Below, piece by piece: positions 1 to 7,964 of a stretch of 46,873 nt of DNA; position 1 is the first letter of the stretch, and each line of letters opens with the position of its first letter. The stretch lies in contig JAEOSD010000003.1 of NCBI GenBank assembly GCA_016840545.1, positions 1-46,873 on the forward strand, read 5' to 3'. Source of the stretch: Promethearchaeota archaeon (GTDB lineage: Archaea; Asgardarchaeota; Lokiarchaeia; Sigyniarchaeales; SOKP01). A program made the position numbers and the translations under genes. Below the pieces are notes generated by a model. That model ran no database searches. It was not told the origin of the DNA and saw only the letters and a list, made by a program, of their open reading frames with translations.

Positions 1-201
1 ACACATTCTACACCAGTCTTACCACTAGAGCCCCCATTTGCTTATGCGAGAATTAGACTAGAGGGTGCAGATACAGATTTCGTACATTTAATTAAAGAAA
101 GCGATCCAAGCAAATTAAAAATTGGAATGAAAGTTGAAGCTGTTTTTAAAGAAAAACCAAGGAAACGGATCTTGGATATTGAATATTTTCAGCCAATATA
201 A
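1..201 (+). CDS. DUF35 / OB-fold acyl-CoA-associated protein, C-terminal fragment
   Basis: Partial gene entering from the left edge; the frame is open from base 1 to a TAA at 199-201, giving the last 66 residues. The fragment reads like the OB-fold half of DUF35 proteins: a PFAYARIRLEG strand, then a segment with LKIGMKVEAVFKE, ending in ILDIEYFQP. Family knowledge: DUF35 proteins combine a zinc ribbon with an OB fold and partner thiolase-like enzymes in acyl-CoA metabolism. The zinc ribbon would lie outside the window. A complete paralogue lies at 10554-11054. The next gene is a crotonase 76 bases downstream on the same strand, which fits an acyl-CoA role. Confidence 0.72.
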   Translation, partial: THSTPVLPLEPPFAYARIRLEGADTDFVHLIKESDPSKLKIGMKVEAVFKEKPRKRILDIEYFQPI

Positions 202-277
202 TAAAGAATTAATTTCTATTTTTTTTATCTAATTTAATTAAAATAAAATTAAAACAAAATTCTGGAATTGAGAAAAA

Positions 278-1102
278 ATGAGTGATGATGTTATCTTAAT
301 TGAGGAAAATGAAGATAAGACCATAGTAACAATCAAAATGAATCGCCTTGACAAAAAAAATGCATTGAATTATGATTTAATGTTTGGCCTTCTAAAAGCT
401 ATAGACCAAGTGGAACGGACAAATGCTAGAGTGGTTATTATTACTGGAGGAGATGAATTTTTTAGTTCAGGTATAGATTTGAATTTTTTAACTGGTCAAG
501 AAAGAGATCCTGAAGGTGTTATTCCTGATTTACGGGTTCCTCGAAATTTTAGATATTTTGCAAATACATGGATTCATCCAATTTTTACGAAGATTGAAAA
601 GATGGAAAAGCCTGTTATTGCTAAAATAAATGGTTATTGCTATGGGATGGCTTTTGAACTTGCTTTAGCTTGCGACTTTCGATTTTGTACTGAATCAGCT
701 GAATTCCATATGCTAGAGACGAAGTTAGGAGTTAATCCTGATGTAGGTGGTGTTATTCGTTTAACTCGAATTGTTGGCGTTCAAAATACAAAGGATATCG
801 TTTTAACTGGACGAAAATTTGATGGAAATGAAGCTTATAGATTGGGAGTTGTAAACCGCGTTGCCAAAACCCATCAGGAATTAGATTCATTAATTAAAAA
901 GTATACTGACGAGCTTATAGATAGTGCACCTTTAGCAGTAGGACTAACTAAAAAATTAATTGATAATTGCTATGGCAAAAATATTGAATTCGGATTAGAA
1001 CTTGAAACTATTGTAAGTTCTCAGTTGCTACAAACTAAAGATGCTGTCAATGGTGCTCTTGCTCGTTTACAGAAACTAAAACCTAAATGGAGATGGAAAT
1101 AA
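278..1102 (+). CDS. Enoyl-CoA hydratase/isomerase (crotonase) family protein
   Basis: A 274-residue crotonase-fold enzyme, expected to hydrate or isomerise enoyl-CoA thioesters in the cytoplasm. The N-terminal substrate strand is followed by FFSSGIDLNFL (oxyanion loop near residues 61-71) and the helix NGYCYGMAFELALACDFR. Glu127 and Glu147 sit 20 residues apart, as do the two catalytic glutamates of classical enoyl-CoA hydratase, so hydratase activity is plausible. The GGG of the second oxyanion loop is replaced by GMA. ATG start in a 76-base gap after the DUF35 fragment, same strand, so the two may be co-transcribed. Substrate chain length cannot be read from sequence. Confidence 0.88.
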   Translation: MSDDVILIEENEDKTIVTIKMNRLDKKNALNYDLMFGLLKAIDQVERTNARVVIITGGDEFFSSGIDLNFLTGQERDPEGVIPDLRVPRNFRYFANTWIHPIFTKIEKMEKPVIAKINGYCYGMAFELALACDFRFCTESAEFHMLETKLGVNPDVGGVIRLTRIVGVQNTKDIVLTGRKFDGNEAYRLGVVNRVAKTHQELDSLIKKYTDELIDSAPLAVGLTKKLIDNCYGKNIEFGLELETIVSSQLLQTKDAVNGALARLQKLKPKWRWK

Positions 1103-1189
1103 ATTTTTAGGATTAACATTTAAAATTTTTTTAAAATCTTTTTAAATTTTTTTAACTTTTTTTCCTTTTTATAAAAATTAACTCTCTAA

Positions 1190-1531
1190 CTTTCTAATCT
1201 AAATTCTTTTAGCTTAAAATACCACTTTGTTGGGTTAGATGGCAAGATTGAAGTTATTCCACTTAAGGTCCATGAAGCTGAAAATGATAAAAACTGGGAG
1301 ATTTTTGAAATTAAATTTCCATCTGGATTAATAAAGAGAAAAGTTAATATACTTGAAAGATTTTCAAATATTTTTTATCAGATTTGCGAAATTTCTCTTC
1401 AATTATTTATTATGTGGCGGAAAGAATCAAGAAAAAATGAGATTCATAAACAATCTGATCATTTTTTTCTGAAGATTTTCATTTCATGTGATATATTTTA
1501 CATTTTGGTATCCACCAAAGCCTGCAGCTAA
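1190..1531 (+). pseudogene. Possible decayed coding fragment, no start codon
   Basis: An open frame of 113 codons running to TAA at 1529-1531 with no start near its upstream end; an in-frame stop lies at 1187-1189. The first half (YHFVGLDGKIEVIPLKVHE, then a WEIFEIKFPSG stretch) looks like real protein. The second half drifts to low-complexity, Phe/Ile-rich sequence. I do not recognise the family. It could be a chance open frame. Confidence 0.25.
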
Positions 1532-1582
1532 GTTTCCACCAAGAATTTCTGTTTTAATTCCAGGAGTTTCTTTTTCTTTTTT
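1484..1582 (-). pseudogene. Possible C-terminal gene fragment with Gly-rich end
   Basis: Minus-strand stretch of about 32 codons bounded by stops, ending in TEILGGNLAAGFGGYQNVKY plus two residues. The glycine-rich GNLAAGFGG followed by a short hydrophobic end resembles the C-terminal signature of thiolase/ketosynthase-fold proteins (typically FGFGG then a strand). The similarity is weak and unverified. It overlaps the plus-strand debris tract, so at most one of the two is genuine coding remnant. Confidence 0.2.
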
Positions 1583-1771
1583 TCATACTTTTTGATTGAC
1601 TGTTAGAAAATTATATCAAATTATATTTTGTATGATTTAGATTTATTAGAAGCGATTCTATAATCATTGACTTTAGATTATTTAGAATTTACTGACACAT
1701 TTTACATTATTACAATTTTTTTAAATAGAACTTAATCCTAACAGCATTTAACTAATATAAAAGTGATAAAA

Positions 1772-2413
1772 ATGTCAATAACGTTCGTGTATTTTCCATT
1801 CCCTCTAGATATCTTTACTCTGTTATTTATATTTATTGAGACTATTGTGGTCATTTCTCTAAATATTATGCTACTCTGGTCAGGAATGGCGGAGAAGGAA
1901 ATGCGAAAGGAGAATATCTTAATTAGTTTAAGTACGATAAACATTTTCTTTATACTGATTAAATTTACTGTTCCTTCTGTTGTTGGTTTGCCTTCTACTG
2001 AAGCAGAGATTATTATTTTTAAATCATATATATTATTAACAGGCTTGCTTGTAAGACTTCCTTTCTTTATAACATACGGAATATTGATGTATTGGTATGG
2101 AAGGGTAAACAGAGATTTAATTGGTAACAAATACAGGGTTTCAGCTTGGATATTTTTGGTATGCAATGGTTTTTTTGTGTTGAATTTCACTTTTGCTTAT
2201 ATTATGACCTTCACATCAACTCCTTATGCTTTTGTTGATATTCAAGGGAGAATACGACAAATCTTTTTATTAGGGTATTTTGTAGGGTGGATTTTTTTAT
2301 CAATTCATGGAATAATAGCTAAAAACATCAAATTTATCGTTTCTGGAGTTTTAGGTTGTGTCATGGTTTTTTTCATGTTTCTAACATATACAATCATGCT
2401 TCCAATTATTTAA
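1772..2413 (+). CDS. Multi-spanning membrane protein of unknown function
   Basis: A 213-residue very hydrophobic protein with about six predicted membrane spans: residues near 10-35, 50-72, 83-105, 120-142, 160-180 and 188-210. No catalytic motif recognised. Start: an upstream in-frame GTG at 1763 adds three residues, but a GTGA motif just before the ATG at 1772 fits a ribosome-binding site, so ATG 1772 is preferred. It converges with the iron alcohol dehydrogenase gene. The opposite-strand frame here is a shadow. Function unknown; it could be a sensor-type or transport-associated integral protein. Confidence 0.6.
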   Translation: MSITFVYFPFPLDIFTLLFIFIETIVVISLNIMLLWSGMAEKEMRKENILISLSTINIFFILIKFTVPSVVGLPSTEAEIIIFKSYILLTGLLVRLPFFITYGILMYWYGRVNRDLIGNKYRVSAWIFLVCNGFFVLNFTFAYIMTFTSTPYAFVDIQGRIRQIFLLGYFVGWIFLSIHGIIAKNIKFIVSGVLGCVMVFFMFLTYTIMLPII

Positions 2414-2466
2414 TTCCTTCTCACATTAGAATTTTAACAGCTTATTAAAAAAAATTGGAAAGAAAA

Positions 2467-3666
2467 TTAAAAATCTATATCTTTACCTTCATAAGCATAT
2501 CTATAAATGTTTTCGAAATCTGCTTTAGAAGGTAACCTTGGGCTCATTGAACCACTAGCATCTTGAAAGCATAAATTGACCAATGTATCTAGGTTTTTTT
2601 CTAAGTCTCCATTTGAAATTCCTAAATCTTGAATTTTTTCTGGAAATCCTACTTCTCTATACAATTCTCTTAACTTTTCGATAACTAAATTAGCAGCTTT
2701 TTTATTATCATCTTCCCATTTAGCCCATCCAAGTTGTTTTGCTAGTTTTGCATAAATTTCAACTGAGAGATCATCTTTATCAGGATTATTCAAACAATAT
2801 TGTGTTGCATATTTTAACATGATTCCAACACATTTTCCATGAGGGACGGTAAAAACAGCTCCAAGACAATGGCCTGTGGTATGGCCAATGTGCAAATTTG
2901 CATTCCCAAATGCTAGTCCTGCCATTGTGGCTGCCTGATGTAAATGATCTCTGGCTTCCTTATTTTTTCCATTCTTATAAGCAATAGGTAAATATTTGAG
3001 GCTTAATTCAATTGCTTTAGTAGCTAGAGCATTGCTAAATTCATTTTTTCCATTTGCTATTAAACTTTCTATAGCGTGTGCTATTATGTCCATACCTGTA
3101 TCCAATGTTAAATTAGGAGGCATTCCTATAGGGAAAATAGGATCTAATATAGCATATGAGGGGACTAATCCTCTATGGGCTTGTATTAGTTTTTGCCATA
3201 CTCCATTATTATACCTTGAAATAACAGCGTCATAAGTAACGTCAGCTCCAGTTCCAGATGTAGTAGGAATAGCAATAAATTTAGCCTTTTTACCCAAATC
3301 GTAGAGATCTCTGTTAAAGATATGAAGATCGTCTATTCCATATTGAGGATATTCATACATTGCCCAAATAACCTTAGCTGTGTCAATGACAGACCCACCT
3401 CCTAGAGCAATAATTAGGTCGGGTGCATAAGAGTTACATAAATGCTTAACTCTTAATACAAGTTCTTCTCTTGGATCTGGTTGTACTTCATTAAAAATGT
3501 CAAAAGTTTTTCCTAATTTTTCTAATTTATCTGTTAAAACCTTTAAATATCCTAATTCTTTAATAGTTCTATCTGTTATGATGTAACATTTTTTTCCCGT
3601 GATATTTTCTAAAAAATCTAATGCATCCTCTCCATAAATTATATCTGGACTAAAAAAGTACCACAA
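2467..3666 (-). CDS. Iron-containing alcohol dehydrogenase
   Basis: A 399-residue group III (iron-dependent) alcohol dehydrogenase that would interconvert alcohols and aldehydes with NAD(P). Residues 89-92 form the GGGS dinucleotide loop followed by VIDTAK, and TTSGTGADVT lies near 135-144. Putative metal ligands are intact: Asp193 and His197 in the GMDIIAHAIES segment, His262 in GHTTGH and His276 in VPHG. Length is typical of the family. It is the most downstream gene of a minus-strand run of acyl-CoA and lipid genes, so oxidation of a long-chain or terpenoid alcohol, or reduction of an aldehyde, would fit. The physiological substrate is unknown. Confidence 0.92.
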   Translation of the reverse strand: MWYFFSPDIIYGEDALDFLENITGKKCYIITDRTIKELGYLKVLTDKLEKLGKTFDIFNEVQPDPREELVLRVKHLCNSYAPDLIIALGGGSVIDTAKVIWAMYEYPQYGIDDLHIFNRDLYDLGKKAKFIAIPTTSGTGADVTYDAVISRYNNGVWQKLIQAHRGLVPSYAILDPIFPIGMPPNLTLDTGMDIIAHAIESLIANGKNEFSNALATKAIELSLKYLPIAYKNGKNKEARDHLHQAATMAGLAFGNANLHIGHTTGHCLGAVFTVPHGKCVGIMLKYATQYCLNNPDKDDLSVEIYAKLAKQLGWAKWEDDNKKAANLVIEKLRELYREVGFPEKIQDLGISNGDLEKNLDTLVNLCFQDASGSMSPRLPSKADFENIYRYAYEGKDIDF

Positions 3667-3721
3667 TTCTATAAATCACTTCCATTTTTTTAAAAAATAA
3701 ATAAAGTCTAAGATTTTAGGA

Positions 3722-4123
3722 TTATAAAAATTCTGTTTCTACATTCTGTAGGCTATTTACAATTTCTTGAGCTGCTCTTGTAGCTCTCATCAACTTTGCC
3801 ATATTTCCTACGAGTCTTAATTTTCCTGACATTACCCCTTGAATAGTATCCAATTCTTTTTTGGCAATTTTTACCCAATTATCATATGGCCCAGAAAGTG
3901 TAAATTCTACATCAACTTCTTCACCTTCTTCCACTAATTTAACACCTGTGCATTCTCCATGATACAATCCTAGAAAAAATCGGACTTCACGGTCTAATGG
4001 TCCACTAGGTTCAATTACACAAAGCATGTTCCCTTCCCACCAGGATGCTGCCTCACTATAGGCGGGATTATCATTAATAGCCTTCCCAAAGGCATCTAAC
4101 CACTCTTTTGTTAAAATTTTCAT
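3722..4123 (-). CDS. SCP2-like sterol/lipid carrier domain protein
   Basis: A 133-residue single-domain protein resembling the SCP2 sterol-carrier fold. It has a central beta-rich half with alternating charged and hydrophobic residues, then the C-terminal signature MSGKLRLVGNMAKLMR near residues 98-113. SCP2 domains bind acyl chains or acyl-CoAs in a hydrophobic tunnel and hand them to enzymes. It lies 55 bases upstream of the iron alcohol dehydrogenase, on the same strand, and downstream of the flavin reductase pair. A second SCP2-like protein is at 10179-10550, so this island encodes two carriers. ATG start, no signal peptide. Confidence 0.82.
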   Translation of the reverse strand: MKILTKEWLDAFGKAINDNPAYSEAASWWEGNMLCVIEPSGPLDREVRFFLGLYHGECTGVKLVEEGEEVDVEFTLSGPYDNWVKIAKKELDTIQGVMSGKLRLVGNMAKLMRATRAAQEIVNSLQNVETEFL

Positions 4124-4202
4124 AATATTCCCCTTAAAAAATTAATTTTTTGTATTTTATTTTTTAAATATTTAATATTTTTTAGTATTTATTAAAAAAA
4201 GT

Positions 4203-5390
4203 TTAGGTTAGAGTTAAATCCAGATGGATATCAGTTAAAGGATAGGATATACAAGGATGGATAAAACCAAAATCTTTATCAACCTCACGAATTGTAACTT
4301 CGGGAGGTACAAAAACTTTTCCAGAAATCATTTTAGTTCTGCACAATGCGCATTCACCTGAACGACATCCATTATTTAAATATAAAGCTAAGTTTTTTGT
4401 GCGTTCTAAGCTATTAAGTAATGGCTCGATACAATATGCTTCAAGTTCAATTTTTTCTGTTTTACTATATTTCCTGAATTCAATTGAAATTTTGACTTTA
4501 TTCGAACTATTAATTTCTGTTGGCCATCCCATAACCTGAGTGATATCATCTGGAACACCAAATGCTTCATAATATATTCTGTGTTTAGGAATTCCTAATT
4601 CTTTCATTTCTTCTTTTATGAATTGATACATAGGAAGATTTCCAACGATATAGAAATATTTATCCTTAATTAACCCGATTTCATTTAAAATCTTATCTCT
4701 TGTAATAAAGCCACATTCACCTTTCCAATCCAGCTCTGGTTCTGATAAAATAAATTTAGTCTTTATATTTGACCTTCTTTTTTGTATATCTTCTAGTTCA
4801 TTTCTAAATAGAATATCTTTTTCAGTTAAGCATCCGTATATTAGTGAAACGTTTAGGGGTATTGCTCTTTCAGAAATATCTCGTAACATAGATATAAATG
4901 GTGTTATACCACATCCACCGGCAATATAAACTAAATCTTTACCATGAAATATAGGGTTATAATAGAGATTTCCTAAAGGCTCGGTAACTTCAAAAATATC
5001 GCCAACTTTAGCATTTTCGAATATATATGGACTAACAAATCCGTTTTCCTTTTTTCTAATACCTAGTTCATAGTAGACGTGCTGATTAGGTGATGATACT
5101 AATGAATAAGGGCGTGAGGTTCGAACTCCGTTAATTTCTACTATAAGCCCTATATATTGTCCTGCACGAAATGGTGCGAGTGGTTTATTTTTTTTGGCAG
5201 AAATAAGCCTATATAATTTTGTATCATGTGAGAGCGCTTTAATATCGGTTATCTTTAATAATTGATTTCCAGGATGTATTCTATCGCATAGGTTTTCCAA
5301 ACCATCATAATACCAGGGTATTGCTTGAGTTTCTTCACGCTGTTTTTTTAATTTTTCAGCTTTTTGATACTTTTTTATATCTTCCATCAT
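4203..5390 (-). CDS. Flavin/NAD(P)H reductase with C-terminal 2Fe-2S ferredoxin domain
   Basis: A phenol-hydroxylase/CDO-reductase-type electron-transfer protein of 395 residues. An FAD-binding barrel carries RPYSLVSSP; an NAD(P)-binding domain begins at YIAGGCGITPFISML; a C-terminal plant-type ferredoxin domain carries NNGCRSGECALCRTK and a last Cys in HPCISYP, the CX4CX2C...C ligand set. It should pass electrons from NAD(P)H through FAD to 2Fe-2S and on to an oxidoreductase partner. A GTG at 5399 would overlap the upstream gene; AGGTGG sits five bases before the ATG at 5390, so that start is chosen. It begins immediately after the stop of the CrtI-like gene, implying translational coupling and a redox pair. 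Confidence 0.88.
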   Translation of the reverse strand: MMEDIKKYQKAEKLKKQREETQAIPWYYDGLENLCDRIHPGNQLLKITDIKALSHDTKLYRLISAKKNKPLAPFRAGQYIGLIVEINGVRTSRPYSLVSSPNQHVYYELGIRKKENGFVSPYIFENAKVGDIFEVTEPLGNLYYNPIFHGKDLVYIAGGCGITPFISMLRDISERAIPLNVSLIYGCLTEKDILFRNELEDIQKRRSNIKTKFILSEPELDWKGECGFITRDKILNEIGLIKDKYFYIVGNLPMYQFIKEEMKELGIPKHRIYYEAFGVPDDITQVMGWPTEINSSNKVKISIEFRKYSKTEKIELEAYCIEPLLNSLERTKNLALYLNNGCRSGECALCRTKMISGKVFVPPEVTIREVDKDFGFIHPCISYPLTDIHLDLTLT

Positions 5391-5392
5391 AA

Positions 5393-6946
5393 TTACCACC
5401 TACCTTCAATTTTATCTTTTAAATACATCCCCGAAGCAATTCTACCGCCAAGGATTGTTGAAGAAAATCCTCCACCAAAGTTAGTCCAAGCACCGACTTG
5501 GTAAAGTCCAGGAATTGCACCTCTACTTTTTAATCTAAGTAGTGGTCCGTTTGTTACATCTTGAGTTGTTCCGTAAATGGCACCTTCAATATTTTTAGAA
5601 TAACGGTAATATGTCAATGGGGTTGCTGCAACAGCCACTTCAATGTTTTCTCGAATTTCCGGACAAATTGTTTTTTCCACTAATGTTACCATACTATTAG
5701 CAATTTCATCTTTAATATGAAAATATTGATCCGGAGGAACACTTTGCCATAATTTCCCCATTTGTAGAGTGGTCAATACTAATTGAGTAGTTCCTGGAGG
5801 AGAGATATCCTCATAAATATGATTATAACATGCCGCCACAATATATTTTGGTGCTTCTAATTTATGGAACATTTCAAAGGCTTTATTTATATCATAGTCT
5901 TCATTGATAAACGTTTCATGAGCAGTTAAACCTAAATCTTTATAAGATGTATTTAATCCAATATAAACAGAGAACCCCGAAGGTCCGATCTCTGGAGCGT
6001 AGATTTTTTTCTTATATTCAACAGGAACAACTTCAGGAGGTAACATCTTCATTGCAGTACATATTGGATTGACATTTGAGATTACTGCCTTACATTTATA
6101 TATATCACCATTAAGTAATTCTACTCCACAAACCTTATCATTTTCGACCAGTATTCTATTAACTAAAGCATTATACCGTATTTCTCCACCTAATTTTTCA
6201 AAAGCTCCCACCATTGCATTTACTAATGAATGAGACCTTCCTAGAGGAAATGCTGCTCCCCAGTTTAAATAAAATATTAACATTCCAACGAACGCATAAG
6301 CATTTATCCTCTCTGGTGGTAAGCCAAGATAACCCCATAGTTGTGATATCAATGAGATCAATTTCTTATCTGTGAAAAATTTATTATATAATTCTGACAA
6401 CGTAATACCAGAAATACGTGGAAGCCATGGGTGTTCCTTAAGAATTTCTTGTGGCTTAAATTTTCCACCTTTTGAAGCAATGTATTTAATTCCTTTTAAA
6501 ACAGAACCACACATCTCCATAAATTCTTCAATTCCTTTTGTTTCAGCAGGAAAAAGTTCTATTAACTTTTCTCTATATTCATCTACACCCAAAGGCATAG
6601 TAACATCAAAACCGTCAAGATAAACACTCCGATAAAACTCAGGTATATGTTTAAACCTTAATTTATTTGGAACAACACCCAGTCTTTCTAAAAATCTATA
6701 AAGACTTCCTTTATTATCTTGTGTTCCTATATCACTTAATTCATGAAGAGCACCTTCAAATTCAAACCGACCTCTCACGAAGGAAGTTGCAAATCCACCT
6801 GGAACATTATGTTTTTCAAGTAGTAATACTGTTTCTCCTCTTAATACTAATTGACAAGCAGCACCAAGTCCTCCGAGCCCAGCTCCAATTACAATAACTG
6901 GAGATGTAGAAATTACTCTATTTTCATCATAAACGCTATTTACCAT
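5393..6946 (-). CDS. CrtI/retinol-saturase-like FAD oxidoreductase
   Basis: A 517-residue member of the phytoene desaturase/carotenoid isomerase/retinol saturase superfamily. It begins with the FAD Rossmann motif VIVIGAGLGGLGAACQL, then LLLEKHNVPGG near residues 36-50, and ends with GLYQVGAWTNFGGGFSSTIL, the C-terminal FAD-contact signature. Superfamily members add or remove hydrogens in polyenes or isoprenoid chains. Its stop overlaps the start region of the 2Fe-2S flavin reductase, suggesting the reductase feeds it electrons. No phytoene synthase is nearby, so carotenoid synthesis is not implied. Saturation of an isoprenoid or unsaturated acyl chain is an equally good guess. Confidence 0.85.
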   Translation of the reverse strand: MVNSVYDENRVISTSPVIVIGAGLGGLGAACQLVLRGETVLLLEKHNVPGGFATSFVRGRFEFEGALHELSDIGTQDNKGSLYRFLERLGVVPNKLRFKHIPEFYRSVYLDGFDVTMPLGVDEYREKLIELFPAETKGIEEFMEMCGSVLKGIKYIASKGGKFKPQEILKEHPWLPRISGITLSELYNKFFTDKKLISLISQLWGYLGLPPERINAYAFVGMLIFYLNWGAAFPLGRSHSLVNAMVGAFEKLGGEIRYNALVNRILVENDKVCGVELLNGDIYKCKAVISNVNPICTAMKMLPPEVVPVEYKKKIYAPEIGPSGFSVYIGLNTSYKDLGLTAHETFINEDYDINKAFEMFHKLEAPKYIVAACYNHIYEDISPPGTTQLVLTTLQMGKLWQSVPPDQYFHIKDEIANSMVTLVEKTICPEIRENIEVAVAATPLTYYRYSKNIEGAIYGTTQDVTNGPLLRLKSRGAIPGLYQVGAWTNFGGGFSSTILGGRIASGMYLKDKIEGRW

Positions 6947-6995
6947 AAAAAATAATTCTACCAGATAGCATTTAAAATTATAGATTTCACATTGG

Positions 6996-7015
6996 ATTTT
7001 CCATTTTTGGAAAAT
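6996..7015. promoter_or_regulatory. 8-bp perfect inverted repeat upstream of the CrtI-like gene
   Basis: ATTTTCCA at 6996-7003 and TGGAAAAT at 7008-7015 are exact reverse complements with a TTTT loop. It lies 50 bases before the minus-strand start of the CrtI-like gene and 35 bases after the preceding crotonase gene. It could be an operator-type dyad or an RNA hairpin in the spacer. On the minus strand it is not followed by a T-run, so an intrinsic terminator is less likely. Confidence 0.35.
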
Positions 7016-7050
7016 TAAAAAAAGTTTACAAACAAGTTTGTTATTATTAG

Positions 7051-7878
7051 CTACTTACCTATGAAAATTGGTTTTCGTTTTTCTTTAAGTGCTTGCATTG
7101 ATTCCTTAAAATCTTTTGAAGTAAATGTTTTTCTTAAGGCTTTATTCTCTAGATCGAGAGTATTAGAGAATATTTCTCTAAAGTAGCTATGCATCGTCTT
7201 TTTCATTATTTTTATTGAAAGGTAAGGACCTTTGGGAGGTATTAACTTTAAAGCTTGGTCTCTCACAAAAGGAATTAACTCATAAGGAGGTAACACTTTA
7301 TTTACCAAACCAAGCTCATAAGCTTGCTTAGCTGTGATTTTATCTCCAAAATATACGATTTCTTTTGTTTTTTGAAAACCTAGATAAAAAGGAAGAATAA
7401 AAGAATTAGCAAATTCAGGAATAATACCTCTCTTTACAAAATAGAAACCAAGCCAAGCATCTTCAGACATATATATTAAATCTGCACCTGACAAGGGCAT
7501 GGTAATACCACCACCAATAGCCATTCCATTAATTGCAACGATGACTGGCTTACTAAAATCCCATAATTTCATACATAATTTTTTTTGGGCAATATCCATA
7601 ATATCAATTTCAGGATATTTTTTCATTTTTTCAAACATTTCCGGTTTGAAATAGCCACCAGAAGTGAAAGCATTTCCTTTGGGATCACCAGTTATTATAA
7701 GAACTTTAGCATTCTTATCCTTTTCCATATCTTCTAAAACTTTATATATCTCTAAAAAAGTTATGTAAGTCACAGCATTTCTTGCTTCTGGTTTGGATAT
7801 TATAACTGTACAAATACCGTTTTCTTCTTTTTCATAAATAATATCTTCAAAATCTTCAATAGTCATTTTACTTTTCAA
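7051..7878 (-). CDS. Crotonase-family enzyme, probable enoyl-CoA isomerase type
   Basis: A 275-residue crotonase-fold protein. The oxyanion-hole motif NGMAIGGGITMPLSGAD is intact, but the position of the first hydratase glutamate is Thr126. The second region reads FVKRGIIPEFANS, with Glu155 in a GxxPE context. That arrangement is typical of enoyl-CoA delta-isomerases and related non-hydratase members, so isomerase activity is favoured over hydration. C-terminal KGPYLSIKIMKKTMHSY helix is normal for the fold. It lies between the acyl-CoA ligase and the CrtI-like gene on the same strand with gaps of about 85-105 bases. ATG start. Confidence 0.85.
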   Translation of the reverse strand: MKSKMTIEDFEDIIYEKEENGICTVIISKPEARNAVTYITFLEIYKVLEDMEKDKNAKVLIITGDPKGNAFTSGGYFKPEMFEKMKKYPEIDIMDIAQKKLCMKLWDFSKPVIVAINGMAIGGGITMPLSGADLIYMSEDAWLGFYFVKRGIIPEFANSFILPFYLGFQKTKEIVYFGDKITAKQAYELGLVNKVLPPYELIPFVRDQALKLIPPKGPYLSIKIMKKTMHSYFREIFSNTLDLENKALRKTFTSKDFKESMQALKEKRKPIFIGK

Positions 7879-7964
7879 GAACTTTATTGAATAAGATTTA
7901 AGTTTTCTTCAATTTAAACCTTAAAATTAAAATGGAAAATTTAATAATAATAAAAAATTTTAAT

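Larger units (their letters stand above)
1103..1771. other. Long AT-rich intergenic region with probable gene debris
   Basis: About 670 bases without a convincing intact gene. The first 100 bases after the crotonase are T-runs, a likely transcription-termination zone. Two overlapping tracts look like coding debris: an open frame on the plus strand at 1190-1531 and a short minus-strand stretch at 1484-1582. Both have more mixed base composition than the surrounding spacer. No tRNA, inverted repeat or mobile-element end was recognised. Confidence 0.55.

Noticed and set aside
1738..2190. Minus-strand 150-residue frame
   Set aside because: Lies opposite the membrane-protein gene; the plus-strand frame has a ribosome-binding motif and clear membrane spans, so this is a shadow.
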